Shown piece after piece: positions 17,461 to 26,196 of a stretch of DNA of 64,000 nt; within the stretch, counting starts at the first letter, position 1, and each line of letters opens with the position of its first letter. Source of the stretch: Gammaproteobacteria bacterium RIFCSPHIGHO2_02_FULL_42_43 (GTDB lineage Bacteria > Pseudomonadota > Gammaproteobacteria > Coxiellales > Coxiellaceae). Below the pieces are notes generated by a model. It was given only the letters and a program-made list of their open reading frames with translations. It was not told the DNA's origin and did no database searches. Location of the stretch: the NCBI GenBank assembly GCA_001801425.1, contig MGXR01000001.1, positions 38,264 through 102,263 on the forward strand, in the 5' to 3' direction. The translations under genes and the position numbers were made by a program.

Positions 17461-18805
17461 GGAATGCGTCCAATAATTTTTGATGAATCCCGCCGAAACT
17501 TTTATTACTCATCACGAGCACATGATCGCCAGGCTTCGCTTGTGTGGCCACTGTGTTGATGATATCAGAAACTGAATCATGCGCGAAAGCGCGATCCCTT
17601 ACTGCAACGAGCATGCTCATCACATCCCAGCTTTTGTCTTCAGGACAAAGCACGTGCACGATACTGGCTTGTGAAAATGCAGGGCCGAGTGCTTCCTTGT
17701 GCGCGCCTGCACGCATGGTGTTGGAGCCAAATTCCGCAATCGCAATAATGCGCGCCTGCCCCACTTGCTTTCGCAATCCATCAATCGTCGTGGCGATTGC
17801 TGTTGGATGATGCGCAAAATCATCGTACACCGTAATATTATTGACACATCCACGCACTTCCAATCGGCGTTTCACATTTTGAAAAGTTGCAAACGCTTTT
17901 TCAATTGCCGACACACTCGCGCCAATGGAATCTGCCGCAGCGATTGCTGCTAATGCATTCATCACATTGTGTTGGCCGATGAGCTGCCACTGTATCGTCG
18001 CGCGTTTTTCATTTTGATAATACACATCAAACACACTGCCGTCAGTTTTTTGCAACATCGCATGCCATGCATTATTATCACCTGTGATAATTTTATTTCC
18101 CCAGCATCCGCGCGCAATCACATCCGCCACATTTGCATCGGTTGCAGGAAAAATAACGGTGCCGTTACTTGGAACACAACGCAATCCATATTGAAATTGT
18201 AATTTAATCGCTTCAATATCAGGAAAAATATCGGCATGATCATATTCAATATTATTAATAATGAATGTGGTTGGATGATAATGCATGAATTTCGCACGTT
18301 TATCGCAAAACAAGGTATCGTATTCATCTGCTTCAATCACAAAATATTTTCCACCACCGAGCCGACTCGTGTTATCAAAATTTTTTGGAACACCACCAAT
18401 TAAAAATCCGGGATTGAATTGAGCAACTTCTAAAATCCAAGTGAGTAATGCGGTCGTTGTGGTTTTTCCATGTGTGCCAGAGACAGCAAGCACATGCTGA
18501 TCGCGTAAAACGTTCTCGTAAATCCATTGCGGCCCTGAAATAAAATGTAGGCGTTGATTTAAAATAAAATCCACACATACGTTGTTGCGTTTCACTCCAT
18601 TGCCGATAATCACGCAGTCCGTTTTTGGATCAATATTTTTTGCATCGTAACCAATACAAATGGGAATCCCCGCCGCTTGCAATGCATCTGACATGGGCGG
18701 ATAAACATTCACATCGGAACCTGTGACGTTGTGCCCCAGTCCACGCGCCAAAAGTGCAATACCGCCCATGAAAGTACCGCAAATACCGAGAATATGAATT
18801 CGCAT
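17429..18805 (-). CDS. mpl: UDP-N-acetylmuramate:L-alanyl-gamma-D-glutamyl-meso-diaminopimelate ligase
   Basis: 458 residues, a full-length Mur ligase of the recycling branch. It starts IHILGICGTFMGGIALLARG, has the ATP loop SGTHGKTTTTALL near residue 108, EADEYDTLF, NNIEYDHADIFPD and the C-terminal DDFAHHPTAI. Mpl rejoins salvaged tripeptide to UDP-MurNAc for cell-wall recycling in the cytoplasm. It is divergent from the phosphofructokinase gene, with about 40 bp between start codons. Confidence 0.95.
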   Translation of the reverse strand: MRIHILGICGTFMGGIALLARGLGHNVTGSDVNVYPPMSDALQAAGIPICIGYDAKNIDPKTDCVIIGNGVKRNNVCVDFILNQRLHFISGPQWIYENVLRDQHVLAVSGTHGKTTTTALLTWILEVAQFNPGFLIGGVPKNFDNTSRLGGGKYFVIEADEYDTLFCDKRAKFMHYHPTTFIINNIEYDHADIFPDIEAIKLQFQYGLRCVPSNGTVIFPATDANVADVIARGCWGNKIITGDNNAWHAMLQKTDGSVFDVYYQNEKRATIQWQLIGQHNVMNALAAIAAADSIGASVSAIEKAFATFQNVKRRLEVRGCVNNITVYDDFAHHPTAIATTIDGLRKQVGQARIIAIAEFGSNTMRAGAHKEALGPAFSQASIVHVLCPEDKSWDVMSMLVAVRDRAFAHDSVSDIINTVATQAKPGDHVLVMSNKSFGGIHQKLLDAFHVNISSGIAS

Positions 18806-18846
18806 AAAAAAATGATACCCTTTGCTGCAGAATGATGGAGTCCATT

Positions 18847-20082
18847 ATGCCTAAAAATATCCTCTATGCACAATCCGGCGGTCCAACTGCTGTTATTAAT
18901 AATAGTGCCTGTGGTGTGATTGAAGCCTCGCGCGCACTCTGCCCCGACAAAACCATGTTTGCTGCCAAAAATGGAATTATTGGCGTTTTAAACGATGAGT
19001 TGATTGACACTGGCGACGAATCTGCGGAAGCGATCGCGAGCTTGCGTTACACGCCTGCCAGCGCCTTCGGCAGCTGTCGTTACAAATTAAAAAAAATGCA
19101 CGAGGATGACAGTGAATATCGCCGATTAATTGAAGTATTTCAGAAACACGACATTCATTATTTTTTCTACAACGGTGGTGGTGATTCGCAAGACACCGCA
19201 CACAAAGTATCGCAATTGTCGGAAAAAATGGGTTATCCAATGGCGTGCATCGGCATTCCCAAAACCATCGACAATGATTTGCCAATCACCGACAATTCCC
19301 CCGGCTTTGGGTCAGTTGCAAAATATATTGCGATTTCAACATTGGAAGCGGCACTCGATGTAAAAAGTATGGCTGCTTCTTCCACTAAAATTTTTGTGTT
19401 CGAAGTAATGGGAAGGCATGCGGGATGGATCGCCGCTGCTTCCGGATTAATTCATCAAAAAGCAGGTGACCCGCCGCATTTAATTTTATTTCCAGAAATT
19501 GCGTTTGATGAAAAAAAATTTTTAAGCAAAGTGGATGAATCAGTTAAAAAATATGGATATTGCGTGATTGTCGCTTCCGAAGGCATTCGTAACGCAGATG
19601 GAAGTTTCATTCAGCAATCGGGATTATCAGACGCATTTGGTCACGCACAATTGGGCGGCATTGCACCTATGCTCGCGGAAAATATCAAAAAGAATTTGGG
19701 TTATAAATATCACTGGGCGGTTGCGGATTATCTGCAGCGTGCTGCAGCACATATCGCATCAAAAACTGATGCAGATCAAGCGTACGCGCTGGGAAAAAAA
19801 GCGGTGGAGTTTGCATTGCAAGGTGATAGCAATATCATGCTCACCATTGTGCGTGAATCATCCTCACCTTATCGTTGGTCTATTGGTAAAGCACCACTCG
19901 AAAAAGTAGCGAACGTGGAGGCAAAAATGCCGCGAGATTTTATTTCACAAGAGGGTTTTGGCATTACGGAAAAATGTCGCGAATATTTATTACCGCTCAT
20001 TCAAGGCGAACATTATCCGCCTTATCACAATGGATTGCCGAGTTATGTGTCGTTAAAAAATAAAGTAGCGCAGGAGAAATAA
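18847..20082 (+). CDS. Pyrophosphate-dependent 6-phosphofructokinase
   Basis: 411 residues from the ATG at 18847, seven bases after GGAG; an upstream ATG at 18832 has no such site. The protein starts with AQSGGPTAVIN. Two residues mark it as PPi-dependent rather than ATP-dependent: GGGDS (residues 110-114) where ATP enzymes have GGDG, and PKTIDND (138-144) where they have PGTIDND. FEVMGRHAGWIAAASGL follows. It catalyses the reversible phosphorylation of fructose-6-phosphate, a common variant in Legionellales. The next gene starts at the base after its stop. Confidence 0.93.
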   Translation: MPKNILYAQSGGPTAVINNSACGVIEASRALCPDKTMFAAKNGIIGVLNDELIDTGDESAEAIASLRYTPASAFGSCRYKLKKMHEDDSEYRRLIEVFQKHDIHYFFYNGGGDSQDTAHKVSQLSEKMGYPMACIGIPKTIDNDLPITDNSPGFGSVAKYIAISTLEAALDVKSMAASSTKIFVFEVMGRHAGWIAAASGLIHQKAGDPPHLILFPEIAFDEKKFLSKVDESVKKYGYCVIVASEGIRNADGSFIQQSGLSDAFGHAQLGGIAPMLAENIKKNLGYKYHWAVADYLQRAAAHIASKTDADQAYALGKKAVEFALQGDSNIMLTIVRESSSPYRWSIGKAPLEKVANVEAKMPRDFISQEGFGITEKCREYLLPLIQGEHYPPYHNGLPSYVSLKNKVAQEK

Positions 20083-20475
20083 ATGAAAATTATTGTTAGG
20101 GGTATGTTGCTTTGGTTAATGTTGTTTACTGCCGCATTTGCAGAAAAAATCACCGTGACTTCACCCGAAAAACCAATTATTGTTCATTCTGTCAAACAGC
20201 GAGATTTTGTTATCGCACTGGCTGCGAACCCAACCACCGGTTATTCGTGGTTCTTGCAATCGTTTGATGACAAATTAATTGTGCCCGTACATCAAAAATT
20301 CATTCATCCTGAAAATAAAAAATTGATGGGTGCAGGTGGACTAAGTGTGTGGACATTTCGCATTCAGCAAACCGCGTTTATTGTGCCGCAAACGACGAAC
20401 ATTGAAATGGTTTATAAAAGACCGTGGAGCAATGAAGATGAAACAGTTCAGAAGTTTCGCGTGGTGATTGATTAA
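20083..20475 (+). CDS. Chagasin-type (I42) inhibitor of papain-like cysteine proteases
   Basis: 130 residues with a signal peptide of about 20 residues ending AAFA, so exported. All three inhibitory loops of chagasin/ICP proteins are there: NPTTGYSW (49-56), GAGG (83-86) and RPW (113-115), in the right order and spacing. These proteins block C1-family cysteine proteases such as cathepsins; in a host-associated bacterium that could mean protection against lysosomal enzymes, though control of the cell's own protease is also possible. GGAG at the end of the preceding gene is the ribosome binding site; the genes abut without gap. Confidence 0.9.
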   Translation: MKIIVRGMLLWLMLFTAAFAEKITVTSPEKPIIVHSVKQRDFVIALAANPTTGYSWFLQSFDDKLIVPVHQKFIHPENKKLMGAGGLSVWTFRIQQTAFIVPQTTNIEMVYKRPWSNEDETVQKFRVVID

Positions 20476-20499
20476 TTCACTCGCTACCGCTCGTGTCTA
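20475..20499. repeat. Left arm of dispersed 'ACTCGCTACCGCTCG' repeat
   Basis: ATTCACTCGCTACCGCTCGTGTCTA-type sequence. Its inverted partner lies 3.3 kb away at 23791-23816 (degenerate), and the same pair of arms occurs intact around 51621-51831. In the intact copy the arms close a short palindrome; here they enclose the accessory insert. Confidence 0.65.
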
Positions 20500-20519
20500 T
20501 GTGCATTGTGCATTTGGAC

Positions 20520-20533
20520 TAGGGTGTCCAAAC
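20520..20533. repeat. Left terminal-type inverted repeat of the 20.5-23.8 kb insert
   Basis: TAGGGTGTCCAAA here faces TTTGGACACCCTA at 23768-23780 in inverted orientation. The pair encloses a transposase remnant, an RT remnant and an ankyrin-like gene. The first nine bases also occur at 47788-47796 in a different context. Confidence 0.6.
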
Positions 20534-20571
20534 TCACCAAAACGCATTTCCCATGTTTTGGACCTCGCAGA

Positions 20572-21399
20572 TCACCTCTCAGGTTGCTGCGCCAATACTT
20601 CCAATTTCCCGACATGCGGTAAAACATCGCGTCGCAGCTTGATTAATGAACCCCCGCAATTCATCGCAGAATTCTGCTCTGCCACACTAATCGCAATCAC
20701 TTTTTTTGCATCCTCTATACTGAATGATCCGCAAAATGCTGACAACCGCGATGCAATTCGATCTGCATCTAAGTAAGCACTGAGCGCACCACCAACACTT
20801 GCCATCACTTTTTTTAAAAACGCAGCTATTGCATCTCCTGTCCACGATGATGCTACTGACACAGCAACACACTCAACGTCTTGCAATGTTGGCGCATGAT
20901 CAAGCTGTGCGTGATGATTTAAGTTTAATGCCAATACGCTGAGAATTTTACCGGCGCCCAATCCAATGGAGAGATCAATCATCCAAACATACCCATTGGT
21001 AATATCGCGCACAAGTCCACCTGCTTTTTCAAATTCAATTGCCGCTTGTATTTTAACAATGGATAAGCGCATCACCCAGTTACTGATTGTCTGAGCACAA
21101 GGCGCTTTTGCTATTCCAAGTTTGCTGCTGAGAACTTTCAATACCCTGGAAATGGCACGAAACCCAATGCGACCCACTAAAAATAATGAAAGCGTGATGT
21201 GAATAAGCGTCACCTTGTCTGGCTTAATTGATAGTGCGGCGCCTTGCGATTTTAATTTTTCTTCAAGCACGACAATTTTTTTCAACGATGCATTGCGATT
21301 TGCCTTTATCCTGACAAGCTCTTTGCGTAATACGCGTGCAACAGCACCGCGGTTTTTTGCTTTTATCTTCCAGTCATCGCGAGCCTTGGTTAACTCCAT
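20572..21399 (-). pseudogene. Degenerate transposase
   Basis: 275 residues with the shape of a DDE transposase fragment: an N-terminal Lys/Arg-rich coiled coil (ARDDWKIKAKNR onward), a middle helical region, and a core strand VWMIDLSIGLGAGKILSVLALN that resembles the 'WMIDHTVQIG-x-EKCLVILG' strand of a transposase family common in intracellular gammaproteobacteria. In this copy the usual His-Thr after Asp is replaced, and the C-terminal half (remaining acidic residues) is missing, so it is probably inactive. It is close to the left inverted repeat of the insert. Confidence 0.6.
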
Positions 21400-21468
21400 T
21401 TGTCAAAAAAATGCAATAATACGCGCCATCTGGACACTCGCTAAGCAAAAATAATGGTGTTATAAAGT

Positions 21469-22231
21469 ATGACCAACGATCGCATAACAGCAAAAAAAAT
21501 TCCCGGAAAGCATTGTCGTTTTTGTGGCGATACTGACAAACCGTTAATTAAAACGCCATGCTGTCTGGAGTTAAAAATGCAACGCAAAAAATTCGTGAGG
21601 TGCTGCAAAAAGAAAATCCAAAATATTTTATCCGTGCCGATGTGAAATCATTTTACAAATCTATCTCGCACGGAAAGTTAATTTCGGATATTAAAAAATA
21701 TTACGATGATCCGAAATTAATTGTCATGCTGCAAAATATTATTAAAAATCCGATTGATTCACCGTATGGTTACAAAAATCCTGATCATGGTATTGCGCTT
21801 TTTAGGCATACAGTATCCGCCGACACGAACGGTGGATAATACCAACATCACACATGCTGATGATGGCGCAGTAATCGATTCCAAACCTTGTGGGTTAAAT
21901 AATGAGGGGGGAATATTTACTGCAAAATCAAACGCTTGGCGCTTCGCACATTGTTCCGCATCCGCGAACATTGCATAAAGCACGCGAACAAGTCAAATGG
22001 ATGGTCGCCGATGGTGTCTCTCGCCCAAAGATCAAAAATTACCTTGTTCGCTGGTTGTGTTGGTGGGTAAGAACATCGGGTACTTGGAAACACAAAGAAC
22101 TTAGCAATCAGTATATCGAATCATGTTGGAATCCCGCGGCAGCAGAAAATGCCACCGAGTTTCTTCAACACTATCTCACATCATCGCGCAACCTGTGCGA
22201 GACTGATGTGGTGATTTCGCTGGCTGCATAA
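21469..22231 (+). pseudogene. Zinc-finger/reverse transcriptase remnant, copy 1
   Basis: Pieces of a retroelement in three frames. 21469-21555 encodes the start of a small Cys-rich protein (KKIPGKHCRFCGDTDKPLIK). The frame then changes and 21558-21800 encodes the N-terminal RT region (YFIRADVKSFYKSISHGKL and up to HGIAL). The palm with the YxDD active site is absent; the text jumps to FLGIQYPPTRT in a second frame and then to a third, where the maturase-like thumb end is seen (AREQVKWMVADGVSRPKIKNY, RWLCWWVRTS) up to the stop at 22231. Clearly non-functional. A second remnant of the same C-terminal part lies at 62459-62630. Confidence 0.75.
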
Positions 22232-23558
22232 ATTTTCCAAGCCCGATGTTTTTGCTCGACACAATTTTTATAAAAGCGAACGAGCCCGACTCCGCCAGCG
22301 ACTCCATGGAGAAGGCGACACCCAACACACGCACCGCCTGCACGAGCCGCCTCGCACCCACACAACCCCGCCGCCCAAATATATCAATACAACAACGAGA
22401 ACCCAAATCAACGACGGAACGAATATCAGCAGTAGAACCTGCGAGGAGAAGAGATCGACGCGCGGGCATGTCTTTGTCAATATTTTGTGCGCGATTACAA
22501 ATACCCTCTGCAATGTCCATCGAACGCTTTTTAGAGGTTTCAAGGTAGGTTTCTTGAATTAAACCAATTACAGGTTGCGAAAACAAACAAAGTTGATCGT
22601 CTGTCCACAAAGACCAGTTTTTATCATAAATCTCATACGCTTTAGCAAGAATAAAGTCATTATGCAGAGGGCGTGTTTTAGCAACATAGTCTTCTAATTT
22701 AGTTTTAAATTCTGCGATTTTTTGTTGTAATGCAGAGGTCGTGCCATCTGCGTTAGACACGTGATTAAGCGCGTTTCGCATCTCCGTTTGCGTTGCGCTA
22801 TTAAATGCTGCTACAAGACCTTTGAATAAGCTTTGCGCCTCTTGCTCTTGTTGTTTAAAAAAAGCTGTAAAATCAGGCCTAAACACATTTTTAAATTGAC
22901 GTGCCTTTTCTGCGGGATCAAGATATTGTGCTATTTCCCCAGCCATTTCTTCATCACCTGTGACCAATGCCACTTTAAATGCAGTGTCAAGGCGCGTTTC
23001 TGAATAGCTTTCTCCTTCAGGGGTAGATAATAACCTACTGCGATTTTCTGGATTGGTTTTTTCAATAATGTGCTTTAAAGCGTCAATATTTGCATCATGC
23101 GCCGCACTCAACAGAGCACCTAATTTAATATCAATACTGTAATTTAAAAAGTACAAACTTGATGTACTGTAATCACGACGATCAGGAACGGGCGCTGTGG
23201 CACAAAGCGCTGAAGAAACTGCCTCTAATTGGTCATGCTCATTAGTTATTTTTGGTGCAACGAGTCGCACAATAGCGGTATTAGAATATAGAAAAGAATA
23301 AATATACAAGAGCGTATCTTTAATCGGGGAAATCTTTTTTAAAAATTTTAGTCCATCATATCCATTCATTATTTGTGATAAATGGAGCATCAGTAATCGA
23401 AACGTGTAAAATTCATCATGCGTCATGGTCACAACACTGCGACCATAAAAAGAACTTGAAGTAACAACCAATGCAGTACCGCTTGGACCTTGTTGCGTAG
23501 TGAGATGGATTTTTTTGGGCGTGGTTTTAGTGGAGCTGGTTGTTGTTGCTCGAGTCAT
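22176..23558 (-). CDS. Ankyrin-like orphan protein (candidate effector), 3' end replaced by RT-element sequence
   Basis: 460 residues. Thr/Ser-rich N-terminus, then a helical region with GALLSAAHDANIDALKHII and AFKVALVTGDEEMAGEIAQYL, which look like two helix pairs of divergent ankyrin repeats seen in Legionellales proteins. After about residue 375 the frame enters the GC-rich RT-element tail (22247-22385) and then runs antisense through the end of the RT remnant, giving Gly/Arg/Cys-rich text unlike the rest. The native C-terminus was therefore probably lost, and the present stop is fortuitous. No signal peptide. Role in the host is inference only. Confidence 0.6.
   Translation of the reverse strand: MTRATTTSSTKTTPKKIHLTTQQGPSGTALVVTSSSFYGRSVVTMTHDEFYTFRLLMLHLSQIMNGYDGLKFLKKISPIKDTLLYIYSFLYSNTAIVRLVAPKITNEHDQLEAVSSALCATAPVPDRRDYSTSSLYFLNYSIDIKLGALLSAAHDANIDALKHIIEKTNPENRSRLLSTPEGESYSETRLDTAFKVALVTGDEEMAGEIAQYLDPAEKARQFKNVFRPDFTAFFKQQEQEAQSLFKGLVAAFNSATQTEMRNALNHVSNADGTTSALQQKIAEFKTKLEDYVAKTRPLHNDFILAKAYEIYDKNWSLWTDDQLCLFSQPVIGLIQETYLETSKKRSMDIAEGICNRAQNIDKDMPARRSLLLAGSTADIRSVVDLGSRCCIDIFGRRGCVGARRLVQAVRVLGVAFSMESLAESGSFAFIKIVSSKNIGLGKFMQPAKSPHQSRTGCAMM
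22247..22385 (+). repeat. Conserved 3' tail of the RT element, copy 1 (C-rich)
   Basis: In RT sense the tail begins with TGTTTTTGCTCGACACA (22247-22263), 15 bases after the RT stop, runs through a C-rich, G-poor segment and ends with CCAAATATATC (22375-22385). The same two boundary boxes in the same order, enclosing a different C-rich segment of similar length, follow the second RT remnant at 62260-62383. Composition differs sharply from the AT-rich surroundings. Confidence 0.65.
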
Positions 23559-23814
23559 TATCGTTATCCTCTTGATACTGGTTTATATAAGAATGAATCA
23601 TACAGGGTCGATCTTAAAGAAGCCTTAAACGGCGGTGAAGGTTTTTATAAAAAATGGCTAAAGTCAGTAAAGATAACGCTATAAGTTGGCGATCAGTTGT
23701 AGGAGGAATGAAGACCATGTTTCCGGGTCCATTTCCCAGGGAATGAAATCAGGTGATTTAGTGCGGTTTTGGACACCCTACATTTGGACATAGACGCGAC
23801 CCGTAGGGAGCGAA
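23559..23814. other. Gap between ankyrin-like gene and orphan gene; right end of the insert
   Basis: Holds the probable promoter region of the ankyrin-like gene, the right inverted repeat TTTGGACACCCTA (23768-23780) and the degenerate right arm of the dispersed repeat (23791-23816). A short plus-frame stretch reading NESYRVDLKEALNGGEGF is visible but has no start or recognisable family. Confidence 0.5.
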
Positions 23815-25050
23815 TCAATTACGACACACCGATGCATGCCGCGTGACACCATTCACAAACGACGTCCATTCGCATTTCTGATTGATTAAATAGGCTTCCT
23901 GCAGCATCACTTTAACTGCTGCAGTCGCTTGTTTTAAGTCACATTTGAATTCGCGAAGTTTTGCAACTAAATTATCCACCGTTGGATTGGACTGCCCCGA
24001 AACAGAAATCACAACGCTATTGATTTTTTTAGTTTCAGCGTTTGCAAAAAATTCAAAACGTGGACTCGCCGCCTTCAGTAATTTATCAAAAAAATATTTA
24101 GCGGGATCACCAATGGGTTTGGCAGCTGACAATGTAAATGGAAAATCCGGATGCACACAATACAATTGAGTGAGTGAATCGTGAAAACCAAAATATAGAG
24201 TCGTGGAGCTCGCCAAATACAATCGTTTCAAATTTTGATTGCGCACGTAAATTTGCAGCGGTGTTTTACCGCACAATCCAGATTGACGAAACAAACCAAG
24301 CTCCAATAAATCAAAATGCGTGATGAGAGAAATAGTATATCTTGCAGGAAATCGATATTGTTGCAAAAATGGATCCGACAACAGTGCGTAATTTGGCGCT
24401 AACAATGTGTCTCGAGTAATATTTAATAACACGATGAGTGTATTTGTTTTCCCTTCTGCGTCCGGAAAAACATGGCTGCGTTGGCGACCTGCTTCGTGAC
24501 ATAACGCTGGAAAATCAGATTGCGCATTTAAATCATAAATAGATTTTCCAAATTGAGCTTGTTTTTTATTTAATTCGCTCTTGATTGCCGATAAAAATAA
24601 ATGTAATTGAAATTTTCCAGATAATTTTGATTCAAAATTTGACACGTGGAGATCTAAATCATGACGCAAAAAACTGAGTACGTCGGTTGTAGCTTCATCA
24701 TAATATAACTGCATGGCTCTAAAAAATTTTCCATACAAAAAATTAATATTTTGGCTGCGATGCACAATATTTGGAATTTCGTTTAATTTTTCAAACGCTG
24801 CCAATTCGATTAAATCGTAAATATTAAATTTTGTTTTATATTCAATGTTAAATTTTATTTTAACGTGGTCCGGCGTTGCCAGTAGAATTTCAGAAAATTG
24901 CTCAACCAATTGCGATGTGATCGACCGATAGGGTTCAAATGGCTTTGGACGTATTTTGATGTAATGATCATTCAAAATAACAAGAAAGCGTTGCTGAATA
25001 AAAAGCGCTTGAGATTTCGGTAATTCTAGCGTGCCGTCTCCGTATCTCAT
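23815..25050 (-). CDS. Orphan protein downstream of ABC exporter genes
   Basis: 411 residues from the ATG at 25050, five bases after a G-run. It begins 15 bp past the ABC permease stop and so is probably co-transcribed. No signal peptide or membrane segment; mostly helical with patches of aromatic residues and a final Cys-containing tail (CEWTSFVNG, then RHASVCRN). I do not recognise a family. Its position suggests either a cargo/adaptor for the exporter or an unrelated effector gene brought in with the adjacent insert; the last codons lie at the right arm of the dispersed repeat. Confidence 0.6.
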   Translation of the reverse strand: MRYGDGTLELPKSQALFIQQRFLVILNDHYIKIRPKPFEPYRSITSQLVEQFSEILLATPDHVKIKFNIEYKTKFNIYDLIELAAFEKLNEIPNIVHRSQNINFLYGKFFRAMQLYYDEATTDVLSFLRHDLDLHVSNFESKLSGKFQLHLFLSAIKSELNKKQAQFGKSIYDLNAQSDFPALCHEAGRQRSHVFPDAEGKTNTLIVLLNITRDTLLAPNYALLSDPFLQQYRFPARYTISLITHFDLLELGLFRQSGLCGKTPLQIYVRNQNLKRLYLASSTTLYFGFHDSLTQLYCVHPDFPFTLSAAKPIGDPAKYFFDKLLKAASPRFEFFANAETKKINSVVISVSGQSNPTVDNLVAKLREFKCDLKQATAAVKVMLQEAYLINQKCEWTSFVNGVTRHASVCRN

Positions 25051-25065
25051 CAGTCCCCCCAAATT

Positions 25066-26196
25066 TTAATCTAAGGTTCGACGATAACGTTTCCATGCAA
25101 TCAACAAGACAACCAACATGAACAACACCATCGGCCAAATGCTTGGCCAGATCAATGCAATCGAGTTGCCTTTTAAAACAATACCACGCACAATCCTTAA
25201 AAAATAGGTTAATGGCAACATACCTCCTAAATATTGCGCCCATGCAGGCATCCCGTAAAACGGAAACATAAATCCAGACAGTAATAATGACGGCAAAAAG
25301 AAAAAGAAGGCCATTTGCATCGCTTGCAATTGATTTCGCGCGATACTCGAAAAAGTTAATCCAACCGACAGATTTGCCGCAATAAAAGGCAAAACAGACA
25401 GTAACAATAACCACACACTGCCGCGCATTGGAATATGAAATAAAAAATAAGCGCAGATTAAAATAATCATTACTTGAATGTAGCCCATAATTACATACGG
25501 TAAAATTTTTCCGAGCATCACTTCGAGCGGACGCACAGGTGTTGCGAGCAAATACTCCATCGTTCCGCGCTCACGTTCACGCGTAATCGCCATACTTGTC
25601 ACCAACACCAACGTCATTGTTAACACGACACCCAATAATCCTGGCACAATATTGTATTGCGTAATTTCTTCCGGATTGTATTTTGCATGAATGATAAAAT
25701 TTGCATTCGGCGCAGCATTTTTTAATTCCGCTAAATTACCCGTTAACCAACGATCGAAAACAGAATAAGTTAATTGCTGCATCGCGCCAACAGCGGCAGT
25801 CACGGCCACCGGATCTGATGCGTCCGCTTCAATTAAAATTTCTGGTTTGGTATTTCTAAAAAAACGTTTAGTAAAATCAGATGGAATCGTAATGACAAAT
25901 AACACTTTTCCCGTCGCTAATAATTGATTGGCTTCCGACATGGAGGCGGGCTCATTTACGATACGAAAATAATTTGAATTTTCAATGGCGCGAACTAATG
26001 TGCGCGTTAGCACTGAATGATCCAATGACACGAGTGCCGCGGGTAATTGTTTTGGATTGGTGTTAATTGCAAATCCAAATAAAATTAATTGAATGAGCGG
26101 AATAATAATAATCATACCAACCGACACATGATCACGCATCATTTGAAAAAATTCTTTTCGCAGCACTGCGATCATGCGTTGAAGTGAAAAACTCAT
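25066..26196 (-). CDS. ABC-2 type transporter permease (YhhJ/YbhR-like)
   Basis: 376 residues. One membrane segment near the N-terminus (about 25-45), a large extracytoplasmic domain, then five segments from about residue 175 with the ABC-2 signature TRERERGTMEYLLATPVRPLEVMLGK. End of the protein is basic. Together with the ATPase (overlapping by 4 bp) and the HlyD-type lipoprotein upstream it forms a three-gene drug/lipophile export system like ybhGFSR. Confidence 0.92.
   Translation of the reverse strand: MSFSLQRMIAVLRKEFFQMMRDHVSVGMIIIIPLIQLILFGFAINTNPKQLPAALVSLDHSVLTRTLVRAIENSNYFRIVNEPASMSEANQLLATGKVLFVITIPSDFTKRFFRNTKPEILIEADASDPVAVTAAVGAMQQLTYSVFDRWLTGNLAELKNAAPNANFIIHAKYNPEEITQYNIVPGLLGVVLTMTLVLVTSMAITRERERGTMEYLLATPVRPLEVMLGKILPYVIMGYIQVMIILICAYFLFHIPMRGSVWLLLLSVLPFIAANLSVGLTFSSIARNQLQAMQMAFFFFLPSLLLSGFMFPFYGMPAWAQYLGGMLPLTYFLRIVRGIVLKGNSIALIWPSIWPMVLFMLVVLLIAWKRYRRTLD

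Noticed and set aside
21840..22231. Diversity-generating retroelement as a firm call
   Set aside because: The RT lacks its catalytic core, no template repeat with adenine-specific changes relative to the variable region is visible, and the C-rich segments do not align as template and copy; kept only as a weak alternative.
22246..22548. Plus-strand ORF of 100 codons covering the C-rich tail
   Set aside because: Arises from the low-complexity C-rich segment and the complement of the ankyrin-like gene; no start signal.
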